Source of the DNA: JACNJF01 sp050288105
GTDB lineage: Bacteria; Pseudomonadota; Gammaproteobacteria; GCA-001735895
DNA length: 64,000 nucleotides
Direction: 5' to 3'
Assembly: GCA_050288105.1 (NCBI GenBank)
Contig: JBNKDE010000006.1
Coordinates: forward strand, 224,968-288,967
Each line of letters starts with the position of its first letter. The stretch's first letter is position 1. The position numbers and the translations under genes are program-made. Of the stretch, positions 9,522 through 17,477 are shown piece by piece. The notes under the pieces were generated by a model. It made no database searches. It had not been told where the DNA came from and was given only the letters and a program-made list of their open reading frames with translations.

Positions 9522-10700
9522 TTACGGCTTAACCAGAAGTTCTCTAGGTACGGATGACAGGCACTGCGCGCCATTTTTGGTAATGGTGACACTTTCTGTC
9601 ATTTCAAACCCCCAGTCATCAAACCACATGCCGGGCATGAAATGGAAACACATACCCGGTTGAATGATGGTGTCATCACTGGTACGCAGGCTCATCGTGC
9701 GTTCACCCCAGTCGGGAGGATAGCTCAGGCCAATGGGGTAGCCGCAGCGGCTGTCTTTGTCATAGCCATGCTTTTTTAAATGCTTGAAAAACGTTGCTGC
9801 TACTTCACCGCAACTGTTACCAGGTTTAAAATGTTCCAGAGTCACGTCTATGCCCTCGGCAATGACTTTCTCGATATCACGATATTTTGCCGGTGGGTTG
9901 CCAAAATACAGTGTCCGCGAACAGGGGCAGTGATATCGGGCGTGGGCTCCAGCGAGCTCAAGAAATACACCGCTGTTGGTTTCCAGCGCACCATTGTCCC
10001 AGGTCATATGACAGGCGGACGCTTCTTCTCCGGCACCAATCAACGGTACGATGGCGGTATAGTCACCGAAATATTCATCGGTACCCAGAATACCCGCATG
10101 CAGTATCTCTGCGGCCAGTTCATTTTTGCGCATGCCAGGCTCAGCGACTTCAATAACACGCTGATAGACTTTCTCGATAATGCTGCCGGCGCGCTTCATA
10201 TAGATAAGTTCCTGCTCGGATTTGATTGCGCGCTGCCAGTTGACCAGAGCTGTCGCATCAATAATCTGTGCCTGTGGGCAACCTTTTATAATGGCTTCCA
10301 GGGCGCTGGCAGAGAAATAATAGTTATCTTTTTCTACCCCGATTCGTAACTGATCCAGGCCTCGTTGCCTGAGTATGCCGGATAGAAAATCCATCGGGTG
10401 GCGCTCGCTGCTCATGACATAGTGATCCGGGTAATCAATGATGTCCTGTTCTGCCAGGCTGGTGGTCAGGCGAGCGCTCTGGGCGTCGATAATGCGACCA
10501 AACCAGAATAGTTCTTCCTGTCCGACGACGACACATTGATGCACGTAAAATGACCAGGAGTCATATCCGGTCAGCCAGTACATATTCGATGGGTCGCTGA
10601 CAATCAGCAGCTCTATACCCGATCTCTGCATGGCATCGCGGGTCTTGTTCAAGCGGTTTGAAAATTCCCGATCCGTGAAGCGTTTACGACTCTTAAGCAC
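9522..10700 (-). CDS. doeA: Ectoine hydrolase DoeA (M24 metallopeptidase family)
   Basis: A 392-residue pita-bread fold protein of the Xaa-Pro aminopeptidase/creatinase type (M24). The N-terminal part has the phrase SDPSNMYWLTGYDSWSFYVH, typical of ectoine hydrolases (DoeA/EutD). In the family this enzyme opens the ectoine ring to N-acetyl-diaminobutyrate, which DoeB deacetylates. It is the first gene of a reverse-strand operon with doeB. It is divergent from eutB, and the 118-bp gap between them must carry both promoters. The ectoine role rests on the N-terminal resemblance plus the full gene neighbourhood. Confidence 0.9.
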   Translation of the reverse strand: MLKSRKRFTDREFSNRLNKTRDAMQRSGIELLIVSDPSNMYWLTGYDSWSFYVHQCVVVGQEELFWFGRIIDAQSARLTTSLAEQDIIDYPDHYVMSSERHPMDFLSGILRQRGLDQLRIGVEKDNYYFSASALEAIIKGCPQAQIIDATALVNWQRAIKSEQELIYMKRAGSIIEKVYQRVIEVAEPGMRKNELAAEILHAGILGTDEYFGDYTAIVPLIGAGEEASACHMTWDNGALETNSGVFLELAGAHARYHCPCSRTLYFGNPPAKYRDIEKVIAEGIDVTLEHFKPGNSCGEVAATFFKHLKKHGYDKDSRCGYPIGLSYPPDWGERTMSLRTSDDTIIQPGMCFHFMPGMWFDDWGFEMTESVTITKNGAQCLSSVPRELLVKP

Positions 10701-10818
10701 AATGATTTACCTGAGTTGATAAATTCGAATTTTGAGAGGAGCCCTAAAATAAATGATTGAGGGCGATATGTACACAGGTCTTGCATTTCGTGACTATCTT
10801 TGTAAAGGTGAATGCATC
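10701..10818. promoter_or_regulatory. Divergent control region between doeA and eutB
   Basis: This AT-rich 118-bp gap separates the doeA start from the eutB start. AAAGGTG at 10804-10810 lies 8 bases before the ATG at 10819 and supports that start. The DoeX regulator gene is just downstream of eutB, so a DoeX operator here is plausible. I could not define one by eye. Confidence 0.4.
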
Positions 10819-11793
10819 ATGATATCTGTCTCATCCATATACCAGGCCCGCAACAACATTCGGCCCTATATTCAACGTACACCTCTGGTTAAGGCTTCGA
10901 GTTTGAGCAATGCTAGGCGTCAGGTGCGCATGAAACTTGAGTCGCTGCAACCCATAGGTGCGTTTAAATTGCGCGGTGCCGTGAATGCGGTGCTACAGCT
11001 TTCGCCACAGCAACTTAAACAAGGCGTAGTTTGCGCGTCGACCGGTAATCATGGTCGTGCGTTGGCCTATGCTGCGCAATTATTCGGCTGTCGTGCAACC
11101 ATCTGTATGTCATCGCTGGTACCTGAAAATAAGCTAACTGCGATTAAAGCACTGGGAGCCGATATCCGCGTCCATGGCAACAGTCAGGATGAGGCCCAGC
11201 AACTGGTTGATCAACTGGTAGAGCAGCAGGGGATGAACGAGATACCACCCTTTGACCATGCAGATATCATCGCAGGGCAAGGTACTATTGGGCTGGAGAT
11301 TCTGCAGGAGTGGCCAGAGGTTGATACGATTCTGGTGGGGCTGTCAGGTGGGGGGCTGCTGTCAGGTATTGCACTGGCTGCAAAAGCGATTAATCCTGAG
11401 ATACGCGTGATAGGCATCAGCCCCGAACGAGGGGCGGCGATGGCTGCAAGTCTACAGGCTGGTAAGGAAACCGAGGTTGAAGAGCTATCTACTCTGGCAG
11501 ACTCTCTGGGTGGTGGTATCGGGATGTCAAACCGCTATACCTTCGCATTAACCCAACAATTGGTGGATCAGGTCGTGTTATTGAATGAATCACAAATCGC
11601 CGCTGGTATGCGTTATTTATTCTGGCAGGAGCGACTGGTGACTGAAGGTGCAGCTGCAGTGGGTGCAGCATTATTAATAGATAGCGAGCTAAGCGCGCAA
11701 TACGGAGATGTTATCGGGCAAAACGTTGCAATCATTGTATCGGGCCAGAATATCGATATGCATCAGTTCATGCAGGTTGTGAACGACCAGTGA
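10819..11793 (+). CDS. eutB: Hydroxyectoine utilization dehydratase EutB (threonine dehydratase-like)
   Basis: A 324-residue PLP enzyme of the serine/threonine dehydratase fold (fold type II). K50 in the phrase IGAFKLRGA is the expected Schiff-base lysine. A substrate loop STGNHGRAL and a phosphate-cradle glycine run (LSGGGLLSG) are present. The phrases PPFDHADIIAGQGT and ADSLGGGIG are what I know from EutB rather than biosynthetic IlvA, and there is no C-terminal ACT domain. In hydroxyectoine catabolism EutB acts on the hydroxylated diaminobutyrate intermediate, and EutC then reduces the product. I see no eutC or eutA here. The frame is open upstream to an ATG at 10753, but the 10819 start has the ribosome-binding site and matches the family N-terminus. 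Confidence 0.88.
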   Translation: MISVSSIYQARNNIRPYIQRTPLVKASSLSNARRQVRMKLESLQPIGAFKLRGAVNAVLQLSPQQLKQGVVCASTGNHGRALAYAAQLFGCRATICMSSLVPENKLTAIKALGADIRVHGNSQDEAQQLVDQLVEQQGMNEIPPFDHADIIAGQGTIGLEILQEWPEVDTILVGLSGGGLLSGIALAAKAINPEIRVIGISPERGAAMAASLQAGKETEVEELSTLADSLGGGIGMSNRYTFALTQQLVDQVVLLNESQIAAGMRYLFWQERLVTEGAAAVGAALLIDSELSAQYGDVIGQNVAIIVSGQNIDMHQFMQVVNDQ

Positions 11794-11836
11794 GCGTAAT
11801 GATCCGAAACGAGTGAAACATGCCTGAAATTACCAT

Positions 11837-12325
11837 ATGCGTTTAGACGAACGAGATATCCAGATTCTGTCCATTCTGCAACGTGAAGGCAGGATCGCCA
11901 AGACAGAACTTGCGCGTCGGGTCAATCTGTCACCGACACCTTGCTGGGAGCGCCTGCAAAGACTGGAAAAAGCCGGACTTATTGAAGGTTATGGTGCTTT
12001 TTTATCCACTGATTTACTCGATGACATCACGATGATCATCATGGAAGTTGAACTGGACAGTCATCAGCAGCAAGACTTTGAACGTTTTGAACAGGCAATC
12101 CAGCACAGGCAGGAGGTGCTGGAATGCTGGGGTGTCGGTGGCGGGATCGACTATTTTCTGAAGATTGCCACTGCCTCGGTAAATGATTATCAAAAGTTTG
12201 TCGATGAGCTACTCATGGCACAACTGGGGCTTAAACGCTATTACACCTATATTGTGACCAAGCAGGTTAAACGCTCCAGTTCCCTACCTGATCATTTACT
12301 GCGCAATCTTTTGAGCATTGAATAA
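11837..12325 (+). CDS. doeX: Lrp/AsnC-family regulator DoeX
   Basis: A 162-residue regulator with an N-terminal winged helix-turn-helix (LDERDIQILSILQREGR, then NLSPTPCWERLQRLEKAG) and a C-terminal RAM/AsnC ligand-binding domain containing ECWGVGGGIDYFLKI. The neighbours are doeA, doeB, doeC, doeD and eutB, and the protein resembles DoeX, the usual local regulator of ectoine breakdown genes. It begins 44 bp after eutB and is probably in the same transcript. A hairpin at 12398-12416 lies between its stop and the SRP RNA gene. Family regulators usually sense an intermediate such as acetyl-diaminobutyrate or diaminobutyrate; the ligand here is inference. Confidence 0.87.
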   Translation: MRLDERDIQILSILQREGRIAKTELARRVNLSPTPCWERLQRLEKAGLIEGYGAFLSTDLLDDITMIIMEVELDSHQQQDFERFEQAIQHRQEVLECWGVGGGIDYFLKIATASVNDYQKFVDELLMAQLGLKRYYTYIVTKQVKRSSSLPDHLLRNLLSIE

Positions 12326-12397
12326 GCGCTGATTGCAGATAGTTTTCGATTCGCGCGCAAATGCCCTTTTAATTTAACTGGTCAGCAAGTACTATAC

Positions 12398-12422
12398 CGC
12401 CTGAATTTTTCAGGCGTTATAT
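12398..12422 (+). terminator. Hairpin after doeX, probable terminator
   Basis: A perfect 8-bp stem CGCCTGAA/TTCAGGCG (12398-12405 with 12409-12416) encloses three T residues and is followed by TTATAT. The T-rich tail is weak. The TTATAT could instead be the -10 element of the SRP RNA precursor, since the mature RNA begins about 16 bases further on. Confidence 0.5.
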
Positions 12423-12437
12423 CCTGAAACAGGTTTA

Positions 12438-12552
12438 TGGTGACCGGCATCGGTTCCCCCGCGACAGCTAACTGTTAACTCCGCCAGGCCCGGAAGGGAG
12501 CAACGGTAGCAGGGACGTTGGGCGCCGGGGTGCGCTGGTGTCGGTTACCACC
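12438..12552 (+). ncRNA. ffs: Signal recognition particle RNA, small bacterial 4.5S type
   Basis: The region contains the diagnostic apical SRP sequence CAGGCCCGGAAGGGAGCA (12485-12502), with the GGAA tetraloop and asymmetric loop that bind Ffh. The ends pair: GGTGACCGGCATC at 12439-12451 with GGTGTCGGTTACC at 12537-12549, allowing G-U pairs. Its length matches the roughly 110-nt gammaproteobacterial 4.5S RNA. Position just upstream of dnaX is common in gammaproteobacteria. The exact ends are estimated from the pairing. Confidence 0.95.
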
Positions 12553-12604
12553 CTATTACTGCCTTATCATAGAAGCCGGTGGTCAACACACTACTTATGC
12601 AAGC

Positions 12605-13729
12605 ATGAGCTATCAGGTCCTCGCGCGTAAATGGCGCCCCAAAAATTACACCGAAATGGTGGGGCAACAGCATGTGCTGCAGGCACTGGTGAACGCGCTG
12701 GATGCACAGCGACTGCATCATGCGTACCTGTTTACCGGCACCCGCGGCGTTGGCAAAACCACAATCGCTCGTATCTTTTCAAAATCACTCAATTGTGAAA
12801 CCGGGATCAGCTCAAAACCCTGTGGTAGCTGTGCGTCGTGTATGGAAATAGATGAAGGGCGCAGTGTCGACCTGATTGAAATTGATGCGGCATCGCGCAC
12901 TGGCGTGGATGATATGCGCGAACTGCTGGAGAATGTGCAATATGCGCCTACCCGCAGTCGCTTTAAGGTGTACCTGATCGACGAGGTGCACATGCTCTCC
13001 AAACACAGCTTTAATGCCCTGTTAAAAACACTGGAAGAGCCTCCGCAGCACGTCAAATTTCTGCTCGCTACCACCGATCCACAGAAGCTACCGGTGACGG
13101 TGTTGTCACGTTGCCTGCAGTTTAATCTGAAACGCATGATGCCAGCACAGATCCAGCAGCATTTGGCGGATCTGTTAAAACAGGAACAGATCGAAACCGA
13201 TGATCCTGCGTTAATGCTGCTCGCCCATGCTGCGGATGGCAGTATGCGTGATGCGCTAAGCCTGCTGGATCAGGCGATAGCCTATGGCGGCGGTGCGGTC
13301 AGGAAAGAAGCAGTAGAGACCATGCTGGGTGCCATCTCGCGCGATTACCTGATTCGAATTATCCAGGCGCTGATTGCGCAGGATGCAACCAGCCTGATTC
13401 AGGAAACTCGCTCATTACTGGAGCGTAACCCTGATTACCAACGCGTGTGCAGTGACTTTATTGAGATCTTTCACCAAATGGCACTGTATCTGAGCCAGGC
13501 AAAGATTCAACCAGCGGATGGACTGTTGCAGCAAGAAATCATGCAATGTGCGGATCAGCTATCAGCAGAAGAAGTTCAGCTGTATTACCAGATTGTGCTG
13601 CAGGGGCGGCAGGATCTTGAGCTCAGTCCGGATCAGTCGACCGGTTTCGAGATGCTGATGCTACGAATGCTGGCATTTTCACCTGCGCCCGCAAACGATA
13701 CGACAGCGCCGGAAAAAAAAAGCCTGTAG
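12605..13729 (+). CDS. dnaX: DNA polymerase III gamma subunit (zero-frame product of dnaX)
   Basis: The zero frame gives 374 residues: AAA+ ATPase domains I-II and the oligomerisation domain III. Visible are YQVLARKWRP at the start, Walker A GTRGVGKTT, a four-cysteine zinc site (CETG...CGSCASC), Walker B YLIDEVHMLS and the arginine-finger motif LSRCLQFNL. It ends with TAG at 13727-13729, immediately after a run of nine A residues. That boundary is exactly where gamma ends in bacteria that make both forms. The ATG at 12605 is chosen because upstream codons to 12518 overlap the SRP RNA and the family protein starts MSYQVLARKWRP. The tau-specific part continues in the -1 frame. Confidence 0.93.
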   Translation: MSYQVLARKWRPKNYTEMVGQQHVLQALVNALDAQRLHHAYLFTGTRGVGKTTIARIFSKSLNCETGISSKPCGSCASCMEIDEGRSVDLIEIDAASRTGVDDMRELLENVQYAPTRSRFKVYLIDEVHMLSKHSFNALLKTLEEPPQHVKFLLATTDPQKLPVTVLSRCLQFNLKRMMPAQIQQHLADLLKQEQIETDDPALMLLAHAADGSMRDALSLLDQAIAYGGGAVRKEAVETMLGAISRDYLIRIIQALIAQDATSLIQETRSLLERNPDYQRVCSDFIEIFHQMALYLSQAKIQPADGLLQQEIMQCADQLSAEEVQLYYQIVLQGRQDLELSPDQSTGFEMLMLRMLAFSPAPANDTTAPEKKSL

Positions 13730-14343
13730 TACAGCCGCAAGCGACTAAGCAGGTTCAGACTGCTTCTCCCACAGCACCCATCCAGCCAGCCAGATTGCAG
13801 TCGGTTTCGGCACCTTCTGTAAGCCCTCAAACAGTTGCTGATGCAGAACCACCGGCGCTCCCTGAACGCGAGCCAAAGGTTACCCGTCCTGAACTTGCCC
13901 TGGTTAAAGAACCACCGGCTGCCAGGATTGAAACTCAACAGACGGTGCAGGCTGAGGATGCACTGAACTGGTCGCAGTTGGCGTATGAGCTGGAGCTGGA
14001 TGCGCTGGCAGGGCAGGTGGTGATTAACTGTGTAGTCAAATCCTGGCAGGATAATCAATTAACGCTGGCCTACCTGCCTGAACTTGAGTTGATGATTAAG
14101 CCCGAGATAAAAGAGCAAATTAAGCGAGCGATTGAAAGTCGACTTGGGTTAGAATTAAAACTTGAATTTATCGCACAGGAACGTCTGAATGCCGAAACGC
14201 CACAGCAGGCACGCATACGTCTACTGGATGAGGAACGCCAGTCAGCGATTGCAGCTATCAAACAGGATCCTGTGGTACAGAAACTGAACTCGCTTTTTGG
14301 AGCGAGGCTCATCGAAAACAGTGTCAAAAAAGTTAAAGAGTAA
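12605..14343 (+). CDS. dnaX: DNA polymerase III tau subunit, made by a -1 shift at the A9 run of dnaX
   Basis: After the A9 run (13713-13721) the -1 frame reads Lys-Pro-Val-Val-Gln-Pro and stays open to 14343. It adds a Pro/Ala-rich linker and a C-terminal domain (WSQLAYELELDALAGQVVINC, ending near LFGARLIENSVKKVKE). That domain is tau domain V, which binds the polymerase alpha subunit; the linker region should contact DnaB. The predicted tau is about 579 residues. Tau is essential for replisome assembly in E. coli, so the shift must happen in the cell unless the genome really has ten A residues, in which case tau would be the zero-frame product. The intact reading of the -1 frame argues against a pseudogene. 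Confidence 0.85.
13713..13721 (+). promoter_or_regulatory. A9 slippery run controlling gamma/tau production
   Basis: Zero-frame codons read GAA AAA AAA AGC CTG TAG. Insertion of one A during transcription, or a -1 ribosomal slip on the AAA codons, moves decoding into the tau frame. With ten A residues the site would contain A-AAA-AAG, the E. coli type heptamer, followed by the same TAG in the -1 frame. Only a weak downstream pairing (AGCCTG with CAGGTT) is visible, and there is no obvious Shine-Dalgarno-like stimulator upstream. Confidence 0.8.
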
Positions 14344-14355
14344 CGAGGTAAATCT

Positions 14356-14679
14356 ATGAAAGGCGGTTTGGGAAATATCATGAAGCAGGCGCAAAAAATG
14401 CAGGAAGAAATGCAGAAAGCGCAAGCCAATCTAGCCAATGTTGAGGTTACTGGAGAATCAGGTGGTGGTATGTGTAAGGTCGTCATGCGTGGCACCCATG
14501 AAGTCAGCAGAGTGAATATCGACGCAGCCTTGATGGAAGATGATAAGGAAATGCTGGAAGATCTGGTTGCGGCTGCGGTGAATGATGCTGTACATAAAAT
14601 TGCCAAAACCAACCAGGACGCGATGGCGAATATGACTGCTGGCCTGAATCTTCCTCCAGGATTTAAATTACCATTCTAA
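14356..14679 (+). CDS. ybaB: YbaB/EbfC-family nucleoid-associated protein
   Basis: A 107-residue protein beginning MKGGLGNIMKQAQKMQ, with the helical N-terminus of YbaB/EbfC, a central GESGGGMCKVVMRG sheet and a C-terminal helix with a Gly/Pro-rich end (GLNLPPGFKLPF). These dimeric proteins bind DNA. The gene lies 12 bp after the tau stop and 9 bp before recR. The dnaX-ybaB-recR order is conserved across gammaproteobacteria and indicates one operon. Confidence 0.96.
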   Translation: MKGGLGNIMKQAQKMQEEMQKAQANLANVEVTGESGGGMCKVVMRGTHEVSRVNIDAALMEDDKEMLEDLVAAAVNDAVHKIAKTNQDAMANMTAGLNLPPGFKLPF

Positions 14680-14688
14680 GATCTATTA

Positions 14689-15288
14689 ATGTCCTCATCA
14701 CCTTCACTGGATGCGCTGGTGGAAGCGTTAAGCTGCCTGCCTGGCGTCGGGCGTAAATCGGCTCAGCGTATGGCGCTATACCTGATTGGGCGTAATCGTA
14801 ATGGTGCTGAAACCATTGCTAGCTCGCTAACTCATGCGCTGCAAACGGTTAAGCAATGTGAACTCTGCCGTAACTATTCCGATCAGCCTCGTTGTAGCAT
14901 CTGCGAAGATCATAAGCGAGACAATGGCGTATTATGTATCGTCGAAACCCCGGCAGATGTGATGGCTATTGATGCTTCGGGTAGCTTTAATGGGCGCTAC
15001 TTTGTACTGCTGGGACGTTTATCGCCGATTGATGGGATTGGTCCCCAGCAACTGGGGATTGATTTACTGGAACAGCGTTTAAAAAATGAAAACATCAACG
15101 AACTAATTCTTGCCACCAATCCGACCGTCGAAGGTGAAATTACCGCACAATATGTCGCTGATATTGCGCATCAATATCATATTAAGGTGAGTCGTATCGC
15201 GCATGGTGTTCCAGTCGGTGGAGAGCTTGAGTATGTTGATAGTGGTACGCTAAGTAAGGCCTTTAGCGGCCGACAGAATTACCAATAG
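14689..15288 (+). CDS. recR: Recombination mediator RecR
   Basis: A 199-residue protein of normal RecR length. In order it shows the helix-hairpin-helix LPGVGRKSAQRMALYL, the C4 zinc finger CELCRNYSDQPRCSIC, the Toprim domain starting CIVETPADVMAID, and the C-terminal Walker-B-like region ending near RIAHGVPVGGELEYVD. RecR acts with RecO (and RecF) to load RecA on SSB-covered single strands at gaps. It follows ybaB closely in the same operon. Confidence 0.97.
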   Translation: MSSSPSLDALVEALSCLPGVGRKSAQRMALYLIGRNRNGAETIASSLTHALQTVKQCELCRNYSDQPRCSICEDHKRDNGVLCIVETPADVMAIDASGSFNGRYFVLLGRLSPIDGIGPQQLGIDLLEQRLKNENINELILATNPTVEGEITAQYVADIAHQYHIKVSRIAHGVPVGGELEYVDSGTLSKAFSGRQNYQ

Positions 15289-15297
15289 GAGGAACTG

Positions 15298-15642
15298 ATG
15301 TCAGAAACGATTTTTACTAAAATCATCAATCGTGAAATACCGGCAGATATTTTATATGAAGACGATGAAGTGCTTGCTTTTACCGATGTGAGTCCGCAGG
15401 CACCGGAACATTTCCTGGTGATTCCCAAACAGGCCATTGCAACCATTAATGATATTCAGCCTGAGCAGGCTCACCTGATTGGCAAAATGGTGCTCACCGC
15501 CCAGAAGCTGGCGCGGGATAAGGGGGTTGCCGAAAAAGGCTATCGCCTGGTGATGAACTGCAATGAAGATGGCGGGCAAACGGTATTTCATATTCACATG
15601 CATGTACTGGCAGGGCGCGCAATGAGCTGGCCTCCCGGTTAA
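15298..15642 (+). CDS. hinT: HIT-family purine nucleoside phosphoramidase, HinT-like
   Basis: A 114-residue histidine-triad protein. It starts with the family phrase TIFTKIINREIPADILYEDD and carries the catalytic triad HIHMHVL near the C-terminus, followed by GRAMSWPPG. HinT enzymes hydrolyse AMP-linked phosphoramidates. AGGAGG lies just upstream of the ATG, and the gene is 9 bp after recR, so it is probably the last gene of the dnaX operon. Confidence 0.93.
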   Translation: MSETIFTKIINREIPADILYEDDEVLAFTDVSPQAPEHFLVIPKQAIATINDIQPEQAHLIGKMVLTAQKLARDKGVAEKGYRLVMNCNEDGGQTVFHIHMHVLAGRAMSWPPG

Positions 15643-15669
15643 TCGGTCCGATCCCCCTGAATCTATAAG

Positions 15670-15972
15670 CTACCAGTCGGCTTCATAGTTATGTGTTATT
15701 TCTTCGCCTGGCTGTATATCGCGTAATGCGACCACGGATTTGTCGTCATAGTAACAGGCGTTGGGGTTATCGGAGTGATTGATATATTTCAATACACAGG
15801 AAACTTCAAAACCGGTTTCCTCATCAATCCACAGCACATACATACCATCCTGCTGCGTATGCTGTCCGTCCAGGTAGCCGATAATCGTATCCTTTTTAAT
15901 TGTGTCAGCGGCAAATAAACCCTTGCCGTGGATGCCGCTGTCGGCTACGTAAGTGAGATTTTTGTTAGGCAT
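15670..15972 (-). CDS. Small stand-alone SET-domain protein
   Basis: A 100-residue protein consisting only of a SET core. It opens with GIHGKGLFAADTIKKDTIIG, then has NHSDNPNACY, matching the SET NHSxxPN motif, and ends with GEEITHNYEADW, matching the GEE(L/I)TxxY motif. SET domains are lysine methyltransferases that use S-adenosylmethionine. The inserted SET-I and pre/post-SET regions are short or absent, as in other small bacterial members. The substrate is unknown. It is transcribed towards the HIT gene and away from the fadL gene. Confidence 0.85.
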   Translation of the reverse strand: MPNKNLTYVADSGIHGKGLFAADTIKKDTIIGYLDGQHTQQDGMYVLWIDEETGFEVSCVLKYINHSDNPNACYYDDKSVVALRDIQPGEEITHNYEADW

Positions 15973-16100
15973 AGTGGGTATGAGTGAGATTTAAAATTTA
16001 AAATCGTTGTGTATTAAAAACTTTGTATAGTATCATTTTGCAACTAATAACAATAATCTAGTAAAAAAACTTACCTTAATAACAAAAGGATGGAGAGGAT

Positions 16101-17465
16101 ATGACAATTCACCCGAACGTTAGACGAACCGTTATCTCGTCATTGCTAGCGGCTACATTTTTTCCCGCAATCGTTTCAGCATCTGGTTTTGCATTGATCG
16201 AAACCAATGCACGTGGCCAGGGCAATGCCTATGCTGGGGCAGCAGCGCATACCCCGGATGCATCCACGATATTTTTCAACCCAGCGGGGATGACTGCAAT
16301 TAGCGGTGACCAGCTCACAGTTGCTGCTCATTATATTTCGCCCAACTCAGAATTTAATAACGATGGTTCTACAGCCGCTGCAATATTTTCATCGCCGTTA
16401 GCTGGTGATGATGATGATGGGGGCAGTGACGCGCTGGTGCCAAATCTATATTGGGTCAAGACGCTGGACGAATCTAGCAAGTTCGGACTGGGTGTCAATT
16501 CTCCATTCGGTCTGGCGACGTCATATGACGATGACTGGGTAGGCCGTTATCACGGTGTTCTGTCCGATTTAAAAATTATCAATATCAATCCGAGTTATGC
16601 CTACAAGGTCAATGATCAATTGTCAGTTGGTGCTGGTGTAGATGTGATGCTGGGTACCGTTGAACTGACAAGCGCAATAGATTTCGGTGCGATTTGTATG
16701 GCTTCTTTCAATGCTTCAGTGTGTAGCGGGCTGGGCTCTTTACCTCAGCAGGCAGATGGCTTTGCTGTACTGGAAGGTGATAATTACGACAATATTAACC
16801 TTGGCTTTAACTTTGGACTGACATATAAGCCTTCAGCAGAAAGTACGGTTGGTGTGGCCTATCGTTCTGAGGTTGATATCGAGGTAACCGGAACTGCAGA
16901 TTTCAAAGTACCAGCTTCTTCGACTTTTGTGTACGCAAGTAATCTATTTCTTGATTCAGATCTATCCGCTGATGTTACTCTCCCTGCCAGCTTATCCGTG
17001 AGTTATGCCCATCAGGTTGGAAAACTAACTTATCTGGCTGATGTTACCTGGACTGGCTGGAGTTCATTCGATGAGCTTCGTGTTGTTTACGACAGCAGTC
17101 AGCCCGATACAGTCACCACAGAGGATTGGGAAGACACTATGCGGTATTCTCTGGGGCTTGATTACCAGTATGATGACGCAACGATCTATCGCGTCGGAAT
17201 GGCTCTTGATGAATCTCCAGTACCCAGCGCGGAAAGACGCACTTCAAGGTTACCCGGTAGCGATCGTACCTGGCTTTCCTTTGGAATGAGTAAACAGTTA
17301 GGTGCCGATATGAGTATTGATATTGGTTACTCTCATCTGTTTGTAAAGGATGCGCCGATAGAAAATACCTATGAAAGTAGTGTGCCCACACTTGCTGCAA
17401 CCCTGAAAGGTGAATATAGCGCATCTATTGATATTTTTAGTGTCCAGCTGAACTGGCAGTACTAG
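16101..17465 (+). CDS. fadL: FadL/OmpP1/TodX-family outer-membrane transport protein
   Basis: A 454-residue outer-membrane beta-barrel with a signal peptide (cleavage predicted after the VSA near residue 27). The mature N-terminus has the FadL hatch phrases NARGQGNAYAGAAA and STIFFNPAGMT. It ends in an amphipathic strand with a terminal aromatic residue (VQLNWQY), the usual barrel-assembly signal. The family moves long-chain fatty acids or other hydrophobic compounds across the outer membrane. The stop is 12 bp before a VolA-type lipase, suggesting that the lipase releases fatty acids which this porin takes up. AAAGGATGGAGAGG lies just upstream of the ATG. Confidence 0.9.
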   Translation: MTIHPNVRRTVISSLLAATFFPAIVSASGFALIETNARGQGNAYAGAAAHTPDASTIFFNPAGMTAISGDQLTVAAHYISPNSEFNNDGSTAAAIFSSPLAGDDDDGGSDALVPNLYWVKTLDESSKFGLGVNSPFGLATSYDDDWVGRYHGVLSDLKIININPSYAYKVNDQLSVGAGVDVMLGTVELTSAIDFGAICMASFNASVCSGLGSLPQQADGFAVLEGDNYDNINLGFNFGLTYKPSAESTVGVAYRSEVDIEVTGTADFKVPASSTFVYASNLFLDSDLSADVTLPASLSVSYAHQVGKLTYLADVTWTGWSSFDELRVVYDSSQPDTVTTEDWEDTMRYSLGLDYQYDDATIYRVGMALDESPVPSAERRTSRLPGSDRTWLSFGMSKQLGADMSIDIGYSHLFVKDAPIENTYESSVPTLAATLKGEYSASIDIFSVQLNWQY

Positions 17466-17477
17466 GAGGAAATGATA

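Noticed and set aside
9512..9592. N-terminal extension of DoeB
   Set aside because: It overlaps the end of doeA, adds 27 residues without family character, and the start at 9511 has a purine-rich leader.
12518..12604. N-terminal extension of DnaX to 12518
   Set aside because: It overlaps the 4.5S RNA, and the family protein starts MSYQVLARKWRP at 12605.
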